This document shows positions 33,463 through 41,826 of a stretch of DNA of 46,277 nucleotides, one piece after another (positions within the stretch are counted from its first letter, which is position 1; every line of letters starts with the position of its first letter). Position numbers and translations under genes: made by a program. This stretch comes from a bacterium (lineage in GTDB: Bacteria > Hydrothermota > UBA3073 > JACQXS01), in assembly GCA_030605695.1 (NCBI GenBank), contig JAUWHX010000072.1:1-46277 (forward strand), read 5' to 3'. Below the pieces are notes generated by a model that saw only the letters and a list, made by a program, of their open reading frames with translations, was not told the DNA's origin and ran no database searches.

Positions 33463-35094
33463 ATGAATTGCTTTTCACTCTTTACTCTTTATTTTCTACT
33501 CTCTACTCAATTTATGTCGGTAGATGAGATAAAACCAGGAATGACAGGATATGGATTGAGCACTTTTAAGGGCACAAAAATAGATACATTTCAAGTAGAG
33601 ATAATAGATATTATACACAACCAGTTTCCTAAAATAGATATGATATTGGCTCGTATTTCAGGCAAGGTAGTTGACACCGCAGGAGTAATATCTGGAATGA
33701 GTGGAAGTCCCATATATATTTACGACCAGACAACCGACAACCGACAGGCGAAACTAATCGGAGCACTTGCTCTTGGTTACACAATCTTTGCTAAAGAACA
33801 TCTGACGGGAATAACACCCATACACGAAATGCTAAATCCTCCAAGTACAGGATACGCACCACCAGGAGAGTTCTCTCCAATAAAGATACCTATGAATTGC
33901 CCGGGGCTTCCAGATGAAATGTTTAAAGAATTGGAAACGCAATTCCCTTGTTTTAATTTATTAAAAGGACAGGGCTCAGCCAAAATCATAGATGATAGTA
34001 CCCTCCCAGAGCCAGGCTCACCTCTCGGAATCGTATTAGTTCAAGGCGATGTTACATGGGCTGGAATAGGAACTTGCACTTATAAAGAAGGTAATAAAGT
34101 ATGGGGATTTGGTCATCCATTCGCTACACTTGGCAAAACAGAACTCCCTATGACAGCAGGTTATGTATATTCAGTTGTCCCATCAAGTTTCCACTCTTAC
34201 AAAATGAGCACCCCTACACGAATAATCGGAACTATAAAAAATGACAATAGGACAGGAATATCAGGAGTTATAGGAGAAATTCCAGATTTGATAGAATTTA
34301 ATATGAAAATCAAATCTGCCTTAAACGAAGAAAAGTTCCATTACCAGCTTATAAAAGAAAAAATCTTTCTCCCATTGCTCTTCTCAAGCTTAACTTTTTA
34401 CTCCATTTACACAGGATTTAAGGGCACAGGAGACTTAACTGCTGAAGTCGATTTAGAGATAAAAGGCTCACCCGTTTCCGATTTATCGGAATCGGAAAGA
34501 AACTTCCATTTCAAAAACTTTTATACAGGCACACCCAAGAAAATAACTGCGTCCATTAGCAAAGTATTTAACTCAATACAAAACAATCCTTTCCAAAGAA
34601 TAAATATAGAGGAAATTTCACTAAATTTAGTGACCAATGATACTATTAAACTTGCAAAAATTGAAGAACTCTGGGCAGACCAAAAAGAAGTTATCCCCAA
34701 CGATACTCTAAACCTACTTATTTCCCTTTCTACTTATAGAGAAGGAAGTGTGAGAAAACAAATACCTATTCTTATTCCATCTTGGGCAAAAAAAGGAGAG
34801 CTCTGGATTAAAGTAGAAAATGGAGCCACTGATAGAAATAAGACCCAGCATCAACTTCGCACAATAGATGAACTTACAAAATGGTTAGCTCAAGCTCCAA
34901 AAAATAATGAGCTTGTGATAACACTCTCGCAAAAAGGTCATAGTGGATGGATCTCAGGAGAAAAATTCCAAGCACTTCCTCCGTCCAAAGCTTCTTTTAT
35001 CAAAGGCGAAGAAAAAAATGAAATTTATAAACTACGCATACCAACTGAATGGGTAATAACCAAAGAGAAATCTATAAAATTGGAGGTAAAATGA
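33463..35094 (+). CDS. SpoIVB-type (S55) peptidase domain protein
   Basis: A ~543-residue secreted protein. The signal core FSLFTLYFLLSTQ is five 7-bp units. Then IKPGMTGYGLSTFKGT, FQVEIIDI, ILARISG, and SGMSGSPIYI with the expected catalytic serine, followed by GALALGY and TGITPI. WGFGHPFATLG further on holds a histidine that may complete the site. In B. subtilis SpoIVB the histidine comes before the serine, so the order here looks reversed (from memory of the family). A 7-bp array adds YDQTTDNRQAK directly after the catalytic motif. Starts at 33463 on promoter evidence; 33415 is the alternative. Its stop overlaps the next gene. Confidence 0.78.
   Translation: MNCFSLFTLYFLLSTQFMSVDEIKPGMTGYGLSTFKGTKIDTFQVEIIDIIHNQFPKIDMILARISGKVVDTAGVISGMSGSPIYIYDQTTDNRQAKLIGALALGYTIFAKEHLTGITPIHEMLNPPSTGYAPPGEFSPIKIPMNCPGLPDEMFKELETQFPCFNLLKGQGSAKIIDDSTLPEPGSPLGIVLVQGDVTWAGIGTCTYKEGNKVWGFGHPFATLGKTELPMTAGYVYSVVPSSFHSYKMSTPTRIIGTIKNDNRTGISGVIGEIPDLIEFNMKIKSALNEEKFHYQLIKEKIFLPLLFSSLTFYSIYTGFKGTGDLTAEVDLEIKGSPVSDLSESERNFHFKNFYTGTPKKITASISKVFNSIQNNPFQRINIEEISLNLVTNDTIKLAKIEELWADQKEVIPNDTLNLLISLSTYREGSVRKQIPILIPSWAKKGELWIKVENGATDRNKTQHQLRTIDELTKWLAQAPKNNELVITLSQKGHSGWISGEKFQALPPSKASFIKGEEKNEIYKLRIPTEWVITKEKSIKLEVK
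33476..33510 (+). repeat. 7-bp array (TACTCTT) encoding a signal-peptide core
   Basis: Five heptamers CACTCTT, TACTCTT, TATTTTC, TACTCTC, TACTCAA. They encode FSLFTLYFLLSTQ. Confidence 0.88.
33725..33752 (+). repeat. 7-bp array (AACCGAC) next to S55 catalytic motif
   Basis: Four heptamers, the middle two identical, encoding YDQTTDNRQAK between GMSGSPIYI and LIGALALG, where homologues have a short turn. Confidence 0.85.
34475..34498 (+). repeat. Nested palindrome, TTTCCGAT arms, inside S55 gene
   Basis: Outer arms TTTCCGAT/ATCGGAAA around TTATCGGA, which itself completes an inner palindrome TCCGAT-TT-ATCGGA. In frame, encoding VSDLSESERN. Confidence 0.7.
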
Positions 35095-36902
35095 AAAAGT
35101 TTTTTCTTGCTACTTGCTACTTGTTACTTGCTACTAATGTTTTTTCCGTCACTACATCTTTCTGGAAAATCAAGGATTTTGAGCAATGCAAACTCACCAA
35201 TATAATGCTTGATAAAGATAGATTCGCATCTCTTGCCCCGGAAGTCAACACTGTATGGGAAAATCCTGAAGTCTATGTATGGGCAATGCTCGAACTCGGT
35301 AACATCTTATATGTAGCCACAGGGGCGGAAGGAAAAGTGTATAAAATTGAGGGTTCTGAATCCTCTCTTCTTCTTGATGCTAAAGAGGCAGGGGTCTTCT
35401 CCCTCGCTACATCCAATGGGAAAATTTATGCTGGTACATCCCCTAATGGCAGAATCTTTGTGATAGATAAAGACGGAACGTCTAAAGTCTTTGAAGATAC
35501 ACATCAGAAATATATATGGAAAATTGTGTTTGACGAGAAAGGTAACTTATATGCCGCTACAGGAACCACTGGCTTAATCCTCAAAATCTCAAAACAAGGA
35601 AAGATTGATACCTTTTACACAACCCAGCAAATGAATGTCTCTTTTCTTGCTTACTTTGATTCCCATTTCTATGCAGGAACCGGAGAAGAAGGACTTCTTT
35701 TTAAAATTGACCATCAGGGGAAAGGATTTTGTCTATACGATGCTTCCGAACCTGAAATTACAGGAGTTGTAAAAATAGATACTTTACTATTCGTTTCTGC
35801 AACTTCAGATACACAGAGCTCGATATATCGTATTTTTCCAGATAATCGTGTTTCTAAAATATGGAACACTAAATCTCCAATCCGTGGTCTCCAATCATCC
35901 GGAACTAAACTTCTTGTTGCCGCAGGAACCAGAATCTATAGGATAGACTCTGATGGTAAAGGAACACTCATTGCCGAACTCCCAACTAACATATCTTGTA
36001 TAATGAACAATTGGATTGCAACTTCTGAGGTAGGAAAAGTATATAAAATTGCAGAAGAACTGGCGGACAAAGGAATTATTGAATCCACTTCTTATGATAC
36101 TAAAAGCGTATCCAAATGGGGAAAACTTGAATTTAAGCCAACCGAAGGGATTGAATTTATGACACGCACTGGAAATACTAAAGAACCTGACCACACTTGG
36201 GACGAATGGAAATCCCTTGACCCAGACTTTAAAATCAATAGTCCATCAGCAAGATTTATTCAATGGAAAGCTACATTAAGTTCTAAAACTTCCAAGCTCA
36301 AGGAAGTCAAAATCCCATATCTTACACAGAATGAAACTCCTGAAATCTCTGAGATTAAATTTGTTGAGGATGAGGAAGGAAAAGAAAATCCTGGAGCAAA
36401 GAAAATTATATGGAAAGCTCACGACCCAAATGAAGATAAGCTAACTTTTAATCTATTTTTCAAGCTAACTGATGAAGAACATTGGACACTCCTCAAGGAG
36501 TCTTTTAAAGATACCCTCTATTCTATAGACCCGAAATCATTCCCTGATGGTGAATATCTTGTCAAAGTTGAAGCCTCTGATTCCCCAAGTAATCCGTTAC
36601 AATACGCTTTGACGGCTAAACTTATATCAGAACCCTATTTAATTGACAATACCCCACCTGAGATAAAAATAATAGGTATAAAGGATAAATTCCTTTTCTT
36701 CGAAGCTCAGGATAACTTTAATATAAAATCGTGCAGGTATTCACTAAATGGTGGTGAATGGCAAATCGCTTTTCCTGTAGATAGACTATTTGACTCAAAA
36801 ATCGAAAGATTTAAGGTTGAAACTGGACTTGCGAGAAAAGTAGTTATAAAGGTTCAAGACACTTACGGAAATACAACCCTCAAAAGCAAACTAATAGAAT
36901 AA
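35091..36902 (+). CDS. Secreted beta-propeller protein with C-terminal Fn3/Ig-like region
   Basis: A ~603-residue secreted protein. The ATG at 35091 follows GGAGG by 4 nt and overlaps the S55 gene stop (ATGA), so the two are coupled; an in-frame ATG at 35049 lies inside the upstream gene. Signal peptide: KKFFLATCYLLLATNVFS, encoded by a 7-bp array. Residues 30-330 are repeated blades (ILYVATGAEGKVYKI, KIYAGTSPNGRIFVI, NLYAATGTTGLILKI, HFYAGTGEEGLLFKI). The C-terminal part is Fn3/Ig-like (TPEISEIKFVEDEEGKENP, YSIDPKSFPDGEYLVKVEA). It is likely a substrate, partner or target of the S55 peptidase; this is inferred from coupling. Confidence 0.8.
   Translation: MKKFFLATCYLLLATNVFSVTTSFWKIKDFEQCKLTNIMLDKDRFASLAPEVNTVWENPEVYVWAMLELGNILYVATGAEGKVYKIEGSESSLLLDAKEAGVFSLATSNGKIYAGTSPNGRIFVIDKDGTSKVFEDTHQKYIWKIVFDEKGNLYAATGTTGLILKISKQGKIDTFYTTQQMNVSFLAYFDSHFYAGTGEEGLLFKIDHQGKGFCLYDASEPEITGVVKIDTLLFVSATSDTQSSIYRIFPDNRVSKIWNTKSPIRGLQSSGTKLLVAAGTRIYRIDSDGKGTLIAELPTNISCIMNNWIATSEVGKVYKIAEELADKGIIESTSYDTKSVSKWGKLEFKPTEGIEFMTRTGNTKEPDHTWDEWKSLDPDFKINSPSARFIQWKATLSSKTSKLKEVKIPYLTQNETPEISEIKFVEDEEGKENPGAKKIIWKAHDPNEDKLTFNLFFKLTDEEHWTLLKESFKDTLYSIDPKSFPDGEYLVKVEASDSPSNPLQYALTAKLISEPYLIDNTPPEIKIIGIKDKFLFFEAQDNFNIKSCRYSLNGGEWQIAFPVDRLFDSKIERFKVETGLARKVVIKVQDTYGNTTLKSKLIE
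35107..35134 (+). repeat. 7-bp array (TTGCTAC) encoding a signal-peptide core
   Basis: Four heptamers, three identical. In any frame TTGCTAC reads as a cyclic L-L-L-A-T-C-Y peptide. Confidence 0.93.
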
Positions 36903-36914
36903 TAACCTTTATTT

Positions 36915-36968
36915 GACATTGGGATTTTAGACTTTGAAATTTAATCTTTCTGTGTTTCTCTGTGGCTA
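36915..36968. repeat. CTCTGTGG-type repeat element at convergent gene ends
   Basis: Contains TTAATCTTTCTGTGTTTCTC and TGTGGCTAAA, matching the right end of the hairpin family at 32704-32823. It overlaps the 3' end of alaS (its last residues SHRETQKD are encoded here). Confidence 0.5.
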
Positions 36969-39667
36969 AATTTCTTAATTATATTAGGAACATTCTTAAG
37001 AACTGAATCTATTTTCTTTAGGTCATTACCACCTGCCTGCCCAAGTGTATCTTTGCCTCCTCCCCCACCACCTGCTAATTTACCTATCTCTTGAGCAAGC
37101 TTGCCTGCTTTTATAACTCCCTTTAAATCATCAGATACAAAAGTAATAAAAATAGGCGCCTCGAGCCACTCGGGTTCCTTATCAATCATTTTGCCATGCT
37201 TTATTTCAACCAGAGCCCCAAGAACTCCCACTCTCTTCTTCCCAGCTCTTAACTTATCTGCTAAAGCTCTTAAGTGTTCAATAACCTTATCTTTTTTTTC
37301 AATCCTCTCTGTGATAACCTTAGCAGTTAAAACATCAATTCCATTAACTACCTTTTTCTTGCTTAAAATATCATCAGCTGAAGCTAAAATCTCTCTCCGC
37401 TCAATCCGACTCATAATTTCCTTCCCCATTTTTTCATCGTCAATTAAATTGCGAATCTTATCTTTTGCCTTAAAGAGTTCCGTCCCAAGTATATTTGATA
37501 TTGATGTTAAATCTTGTTCGCAGTCTTTCAGTCGTCTTATAGCATAAGTCCCGGTAATAGCTTCAATTCTCCTTATCCCTGCATGAATTCCTCTTTCTGA
37601 TAAAATCTTTAAAACCCCTATCTCCGAAGTGTTTCTTATATGTGTTCCACCACAAAGCTCCATTGATATATCTCCAATTTTCACTACTCTAACTCGCTCT
37701 CCATATTTTTCTCCAAAAATTGCCATAGCTCCATCCCGCACAGCTTTCTCAAAAGAAGTTTCATAAGTCTCTACCGGCAAATCCTCATAAATCCAATTCT
37801 GCACAAGCTCCTCAACCTGCTTAATTTCATAATCCTCAAGTGGCATAAAGTGTGTAAAGTCAAATCTAAATCGTTCCGGCTCAACCAAACTTCCCTCTTG
37901 ATGAACCCAATTACCTAAAACCTTCCTGAGTGCCGAATGCAATAAATGAGTCCCCGTGTGATTACGCTCTATAGCTCTCCTTCGCTCTTTATCTACCTCA
38001 CACACCATTATTCCAACATTTTTGTCTATCCTCCCCTTCTTTAATTTTCCGATATGCACCCAAAGTCCCCCTATGTTTCGAGTATCAATAACTTCAAACT
38101 CAAAGCCATCATTATATACTTTTCCCCTGTCACCTTTCTCTCCCCCACTTTCCGCATAAAATGGAGTTCTGTCCAGCACAAGCTCTATTGAAGGCAGATC
38201 TATAAAATCAAGGGACAGTGTCATAAGAACAGGATGCGATTTTGGATTAACTTCTCTCCATTTTACAATCTTTGCTTCTGTCTCTAAATTTTCATATCCT
38301 ACAAACTCAGTTTCCTTGCATTCAAAAATTTCCTTCCAAGGAGTTTTTGTCTCCTCAAACTTACCTGCCGTCCTCGCACGATCTCGTTGAGACTCAAGTA
38401 ATCTATCAAAACCAGCTTTATCAACTTTAAACCCCTTATGTCCAGCAAGCTCAGCGATAAGCTCTGATGGAAAGCCATAAGTATCATATAACTTGAAAAC
38501 ATCCTCTCCCGGAATCTCTTTTTTCTTAACGCCTCTAATCACCTGATTAAAGACTCTCGTGCCTTGCTCAAGAGTTTTCAAAAAGCTCTCTTCTTCTGAT
38601 TTCACAACCAGAGCCACTCCTTCTCTTCGTTCTATGAGTTCAGGATATTGGTCTCGCATCACATCACAAACTACACCAACTAACTTATAAAGGAACGGCT
38701 TCTTGACACCAACCTCATAAGCTGATGACTGAGCCCGCCTTAACAATCGTCTCAAAAGGTAGCCTCTTCCCACATTAGAAGGATAAATCCCTTCAGCCAC
38801 TGCAAATGTTAGTGCTCTTATGTGGTCTGCAATAATATACAGGTAAGTTGAAGCCCTCGCTTCAACCTCAATATTCCCTTTTATCTTGCAAATTCTCTCT
38901 ATTTCCTCAATTATTGGTTTAAAAAATTCTAACTCAAAAACCGATTTCTTTCCCTGAATCGCCATACTAAATCTCTCAAGCCCCATTCCTGTATCAATTC
39001 CCCTATTCTTTAATGGCTTAAGAGTCCCATCGGCTTGTGAGTCATACTGCGGAAAAACAAGATTCCAGATTTCCATAAATCTATCACCTGAACTCTTGAA
39101 CCTTTGAACACTTGAACCCTTAAACTCTTGAACCCCAAACTCTTCACCCATATCATAAAACATTTCGCTACAAGGACCACAAGCTCCTCGCTCTCCAACT
39201 GGAGTCCAGAAATTATCTTCTTTGCCCAATTTATATATTCTCGAGTTTTCTATATAGCTTTGCCAAATCTTGTATGCTTCTTCATCTTCATTAAAGACCG
39301 TAACACATAACTTGTTTTTTGGGAGTTTAATGATTTTAGTAACAAACTCCCATGCCCATTCAATTGTTTCTGCTTTAAAGTAATCGCCAAATGAAAAATT
39401 CCCAAGCATCTCAAAGAATGTCATATACTTTGGACTCTTGCCCACACTTTCAAGGTCAGATGCCCTCAAGCATTTTTGACAGGATACCGCTCTTTGGTAA
39501 GGAAGCTCGACTTCACCACTCCATAATTTCTTAAACTGAACCATCCCAGCCGCTGTAAATAAAAGGGTTGGGTCTCCAGTTGGCACAAGCCCAGAACTTG
39601 GCACTATCTTATGTTCCCTCTCCCTAAAAAACTCAATAAATGCTTCTCTTATTTCTTTAACTTTCAT
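36941..39667 (-). CDS. alaS: Alanyl-tRNA synthetase
   Basis: A 908-residue AlaRS that charges tRNA-Ala. The catalytic core is residues 1-~250 (FTAAGMVQFKKLWSG, KMLGNFSFGDYFK analog EMLGNFSFGDYFK, GACGPCSEMFYD, GMGLERFSMAIQGK). The editing domain has HTGTHLLHSALR and CGGTHIRNTSEIG. The C-Ala end has GGGGGGKDTLGQAGG. A six-copy 8-bp array adds VQEFKGSSVQRFKSSG just before GDRFMEIWNLVF, in a loop that varies in the family. A TTGCAA/TATATT promoter lies 9 nt upstream of the ATG. The last eight residues come from an intergenic-type repeat. Confidence 0.97.
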   Translation of the reverse strand: MKVKEIREAFIEFFREREHKIVPSSGLVPTGDPTLLFTAAGMVQFKKLWSGEVELPYQRAVSCQKCLRASDLESVGKSPKYMTFFEMLGNFSFGDYFKAETIEWAWEFVTKIIKLPKNKLCVTVFNEDEEAYKIWQSYIENSRIYKLGKEDNFWTPVGERGACGPCSEMFYDMGEEFGVQEFKGSSVQRFKSSGDRFMEIWNLVFPQYDSQADGTLKPLKNRGIDTGMGLERFSMAIQGKKSVFELEFFKPIIEEIERICKIKGNIEVEARASTYLYIIADHIRALTFAVAEGIYPSNVGRGYLLRRLLRRAQSSAYEVGVKKPFLYKLVGVVCDVMRDQYPELIERREGVALVVKSEEESFLKTLEQGTRVFNQVIRGVKKKEIPGEDVFKLYDTYGFPSELIAELAGHKGFKVDKAGFDRLLESQRDRARTAGKFEETKTPWKEIFECKETEFVGYENLETEAKIVKWREVNPKSHPVLMTLSLDFIDLPSIELVLDRTPFYAESGGEKGDRGKVYNDGFEFEVIDTRNIGGLWVHIGKLKKGRIDKNVGIMVCEVDKERRRAIERNHTGTHLLHSALRKVLGNWVHQEGSLVEPERFRFDFTHFMPLEDYEIKQVEELVQNWIYEDLPVETYETSFEKAVRDGAMAIFGEKYGERVRVVKIGDISMELCGGTHIRNTSEIGVLKILSERGIHAGIRRIEAITGTYAIRRLKDCEQDLTSISNILGTELFKAKDKIRNLIDDEKMGKEIMSRIERREILASADDILSKKKVVNGIDVLTAKVITERIEKKDKVIEHLRALADKLRAGKKRVGVLGALVEIKHGKMIDKEPEWLEAPIFITFVSDDLKGVIKAGKLAQEIGKLAGGGGGGKDTLGQAGGNDLKKIDSVLKNVPNIIKKFSHRETQKD
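39085..39132 (-). repeat. 8-bp array (CTCTTGAA) inside alaS
   Basis: Six octamers with period 8. The coding strand (TTCAAGAG type) reads VQEFKGSSVQRFKSSG. Confidence 0.9.
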
Positions 39668-39676
39668 TGTTTTAAT

Positions 39677-39704
39677 AATATATTCTCTAAATCTATTTTT
39701 GCAA
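39677..39704 (-). promoter_or_regulatory. Promoter of alaS
   Basis: Minus-strand TTGCAA (39699-39704), 16-bp spacer, TATATT (39677-39682), 9 nt to the ATG at 39667. Nearly leaderless. Confidence 0.6.
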
Positions 39705-39750
39705 GTTATTTTTTAGATAAAATCTGCGGTCATTGATATTCAACATTAAA

Positions 39751-39829
39751 CACGAATGGCACAAATTAGACGAATTACACTAATTTTATTTCTTATTCGT
39801 GTTCATTCGATAAATTCGTGTAATTCGTG
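39751..39829. repeat. Long imperfect hairpin (ACGAATTACAC family)
   Basis: Left arm from CACGAATGGCACAAATTAGA, right arm ending TAATTCGTG. The arms pair over about 33-36 bp with mismatches, and contain CGAATTACAC (39771-39780) opposite GTGTAATTCG (39818-39827). It lies between the two divergent promoters of alaS and the COG2426 gene. No T-run follows. Confidence 0.65.
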
Positions 39830-39846
39830 GTTCAAATTCTTTTTAC

Positions 39847-39874
39847 TTGATTTTTGATAGAAATGAGATAAAAT
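39847..39874 (+). promoter_or_regulatory. Promoter of the COG2426 gene
   Basis: TTGATT (39847-39852), 16-bp spacer, TAAAAT (39869-39874), 7 nt to the ATG at 39882. Leaderless transcript predicted, and no Shine-Dalgarno is present. Confidence 0.6.
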
Positions 39875-39881
39875 TAGTTTT

Positions 39882-40343
39882 ATGAACCCAGAAATTATAA
39901 CCATTCTTTTGGCAATGGCTCCTATATCGGAGCTCCGAGGTGCTATCCCTTATGCATGGAGTCAAGGAATATCTCCCGGAACAGCTTATCTCATATCTGT
40001 TATTGGCAATTTAATTCCTGTCATTCCTCTGCTTTTACTATTGGGACCAATCTCTAGTTTATTAAGACGCTTCAGGTTATTTGACCGTTTTTTTGACTGG
40101 TGGTTCAAGCATACCTTAAAACGAACTAAACTTATTGAAAAATACGAATCTCTCGGACTAATTTTATTTGTTATGATTCCCTTACCAATAACAGGAGCCT
40201 GGACAGGAAGCGTAGCCGCTTTTCTTCTTGGAATAAGATTTAAATATGCTTTCCCGTGTATTATAGCAGGAGTACTGTTAGCAGGAATGATTGTCAGTCT
40301 TGTATGTTTTGGAGCGGTCCATATCCCAATATTCATTAAATGA
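39882..40343 (+). CDS. Putative small multidrug export family membrane protein (COG2426)
   Basis: A 153-residue protein with about four membrane helices and the family's N-terminal motif APISELRGAIPYAWSQG, followed by NLIPVIPLLLLLG, PLPITGAWTGSVAAFLLG and ending in a hydrophobic helix. The family is annotated as small multidrug export, but a transport role is poorly supported by experiment. It is in the inner membrane. It is probably a single-gene transcript from a promoter 7 nt upstream, because the next gene has its own TTGACA promoter. Confidence 0.85.
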   Translation: MNPEIITILLAMAPISELRGAIPYAWSQGISPGTAYLISVIGNLIPVIPLLLLLGPISSLLRRFRLFDRFFDWWFKHTLKRTKLIEKYESLGLILFVMIPLPITGAWTGSVAAFLLGIRFKYAFPCIIAGVLLAGMIVSLVCFGAVHIPIFIK

Positions 40344-40354
40344 CTAAAAAATAC

Positions 40355-40382
40355 TTGACAAATCTCAAAAAAACAGTATTTA
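40355..40382 (+). promoter_or_regulatory. Promoter and RBS of the CAP-domain gene
   Basis: TTGACA (40355-40360), 16-bp spacer, TATTTA (40377-40382), expected start near 40389. AAGGAGG at 40403-40409 sits 5 nt before the ATG at 40415, the strongest Shine-Dalgarno in the window. Confidence 0.65.
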
Positions 40383-40414
40383 TTTAACAGAAGACTAATT
40401 AAAAGGAGGTAGGT

Positions 40415-41692
40415 ATGTTTAAACAAAAATGGTTAGTTTATATAATCACTTTGTTGGTTATCCAGATTGGATTACCTGGATGGGGTCTTGAGAATAGTAA
40501 AATTGGAGAGCCCCAATCAATTTCAGTAGACCCTGCAATATTATCAGCAGAGCATCTTGTAAGGTCAGAGGATAAAACAAAAGCCCCAACTATTCCCACA
40601 CCAGATGAGATAAAGATACTTAATTTAGTGAATGCGGCTCGTCAGAATCCATCAAGTGTTGGATGGGGCTCATATCCTGCAGTAGGTCCTCTTGAGCCCA
40701 ATATAAACCTGTGGAAAGCAGCCCAGTTTCACTCTCAGGAAATGGTTGATAACGGATATTTTAGCCATGACTCTTATGACCCTGCTCAAGGTGGATATTA
40801 TGAAGACGCTTTTGAGCGAATGATTAGATTTGGATACTCAGGTTGGTCAACAATGGCTGAAAACATTGCTGGCAATCCCACAGTTGAGGGAGCCTTCGCT
40901 GCTTGGTTAGCCTCCACCACGGGACATAGAGACAACATTTTTAATGGAGCTTTCACAGAGACAGGAATCGGTGTAGCAGTAGGTGGATCCACTGGAAAGA
41001 AGCATACACAGTGTTTTGGAGACCGCTATGGTATTAGTTTTGACTTAAAGGTCTTGGCAAGCGATATTTCATTTACACCTGAGAACCCAGATCCCGGAGA
41101 TATGGTTAAAATTACTGCTGTGGTTCATAATGAAAAAAAGACTCATGCTTTTCCTGTGTGGGTTCACTTTTTTAATGGCGACCCGGGTTCCAGTGGTGAG
41201 TTGATAGGCAAAGATAGTATTGAGACTATTATTGATGGAAACGGAGGACAAGAAACATCTACTATAAACTGGAACACAAGCGGACAAGCACCAGGAAGTC
41301 ATGAGATATGGGTAAAAGTTGACCCCAATAACCACTTCTCTGAAACAAACGAGAATAATAATAGTGCATATAGGAGTATGTATATAGGAGTGGAAGAATC
41401 TCAAAAGCCGGTGCCGAGTTTTTCTCTTAACATAGCAGGTATATATCCTTTTGATAAAGAGGTAGAACTTACTTACTATTTGAATTCTCCAGCTAATTGT
41501 TTATTAAGAATTTATGATACCTGCGGTAAGTTGGTAACCACATTAGTGAATGAGAAAAAAGGACCTGGATGCTATAAAATACACTGGGATAGAGCGAACT
41601 CGTGTAAAGATAAGGTATCTTCTGGAATATACTTTTGCAACCTCAGATGTAATAACATTGCTATCACAAAGAAGATAGCAATAATATATTAA
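40415..41692 (+). CDS. Secreted CAP-domain protein with CARDB and sorting domains
   Basis: A 425-residue secreted protein. After a signal peptide (core WLVYIITLLVIQIGL) and a linker comes a CAP/SCP domain at about residues 65-210: ILNLVNAARQNP, AAQFHSQEMVDNGYFSHDSYDP, MAENIAGNP, TGHRDNIFNG, TGIGVAVGG. Then a CARDB-like domain (DISFTPENPDPGDMVKITAVVHN ... KVDPNNHFSETNENNN) and a C-terminal sorting domain (CLLRIYDTCGKLVTTLVNEKKG ... SSGIYFCNLR). CAP proteins act outside the cell with varied roles. The terminal domain implies export by a type IX-like route. Its own promoter and a strong RBS suggest high expression. Confidence 0.88.
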   Translation: MFKQKWLVYIITLLVIQIGLPGWGLENSKIGEPQSISVDPAILSAEHLVRSEDKTKAPTIPTPDEIKILNLVNAARQNPSSVGWGSYPAVGPLEPNINLWKAAQFHSQEMVDNGYFSHDSYDPAQGGYYEDAFERMIRFGYSGWSTMAENIAGNPTVEGAFAAWLASTTGHRDNIFNGAFTETGIGVAVGGSTGKKHTQCFGDRYGISFDLKVLASDISFTPENPDPGDMVKITAVVHNEKKTHAFPVWVHFFNGDPGSSGELIGKDSIETIIDGNGGQETSTINWNTSGQAPGSHEIWVKVDPNNHFSETNENNNSAYRSMYIGVEESQKPVPSFSLNIAGIYPFDKEVELTYYLNSPANCLLRIYDTCGKLVTTLVNEKKGPGCYKIHWDRANSCKDKVSSGIYFCNLRCNNIAITKKIAIIY

Positions 41693-41740
41693 TACCAATT
41701 ATTTACATTCTTATCAGGCCTAATCAAATTTTTTAATATG

Positions 41741-41766
41741 TAGGGGCGGTTCGCGAACCGCCCCTA
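41741..41766. repeat. 26-bp perfect palindrome (TAGGGGCGG type), intergenic
   Basis: Identical to the core of the murA copy (27940-27967). Located 48 bp after the CAP-domain gene, where it might also act as a transcription terminator hairpin, though no strong T-run follows. Confidence 0.88.
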
Positions 41767-41826
41767 TTGTTTAATAGTCCACAAGAAAAAATTTAAAAGA
41801 TGAATAATTCCTCAAAAATTGATTTA

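Noticed and set aside
35049-35090. Start of the propeller protein at 35049
   Set aside because: It lies inside the S55 gene without an RBS; the ATG at 35091 has GGAGG and begins a clear signal peptide.
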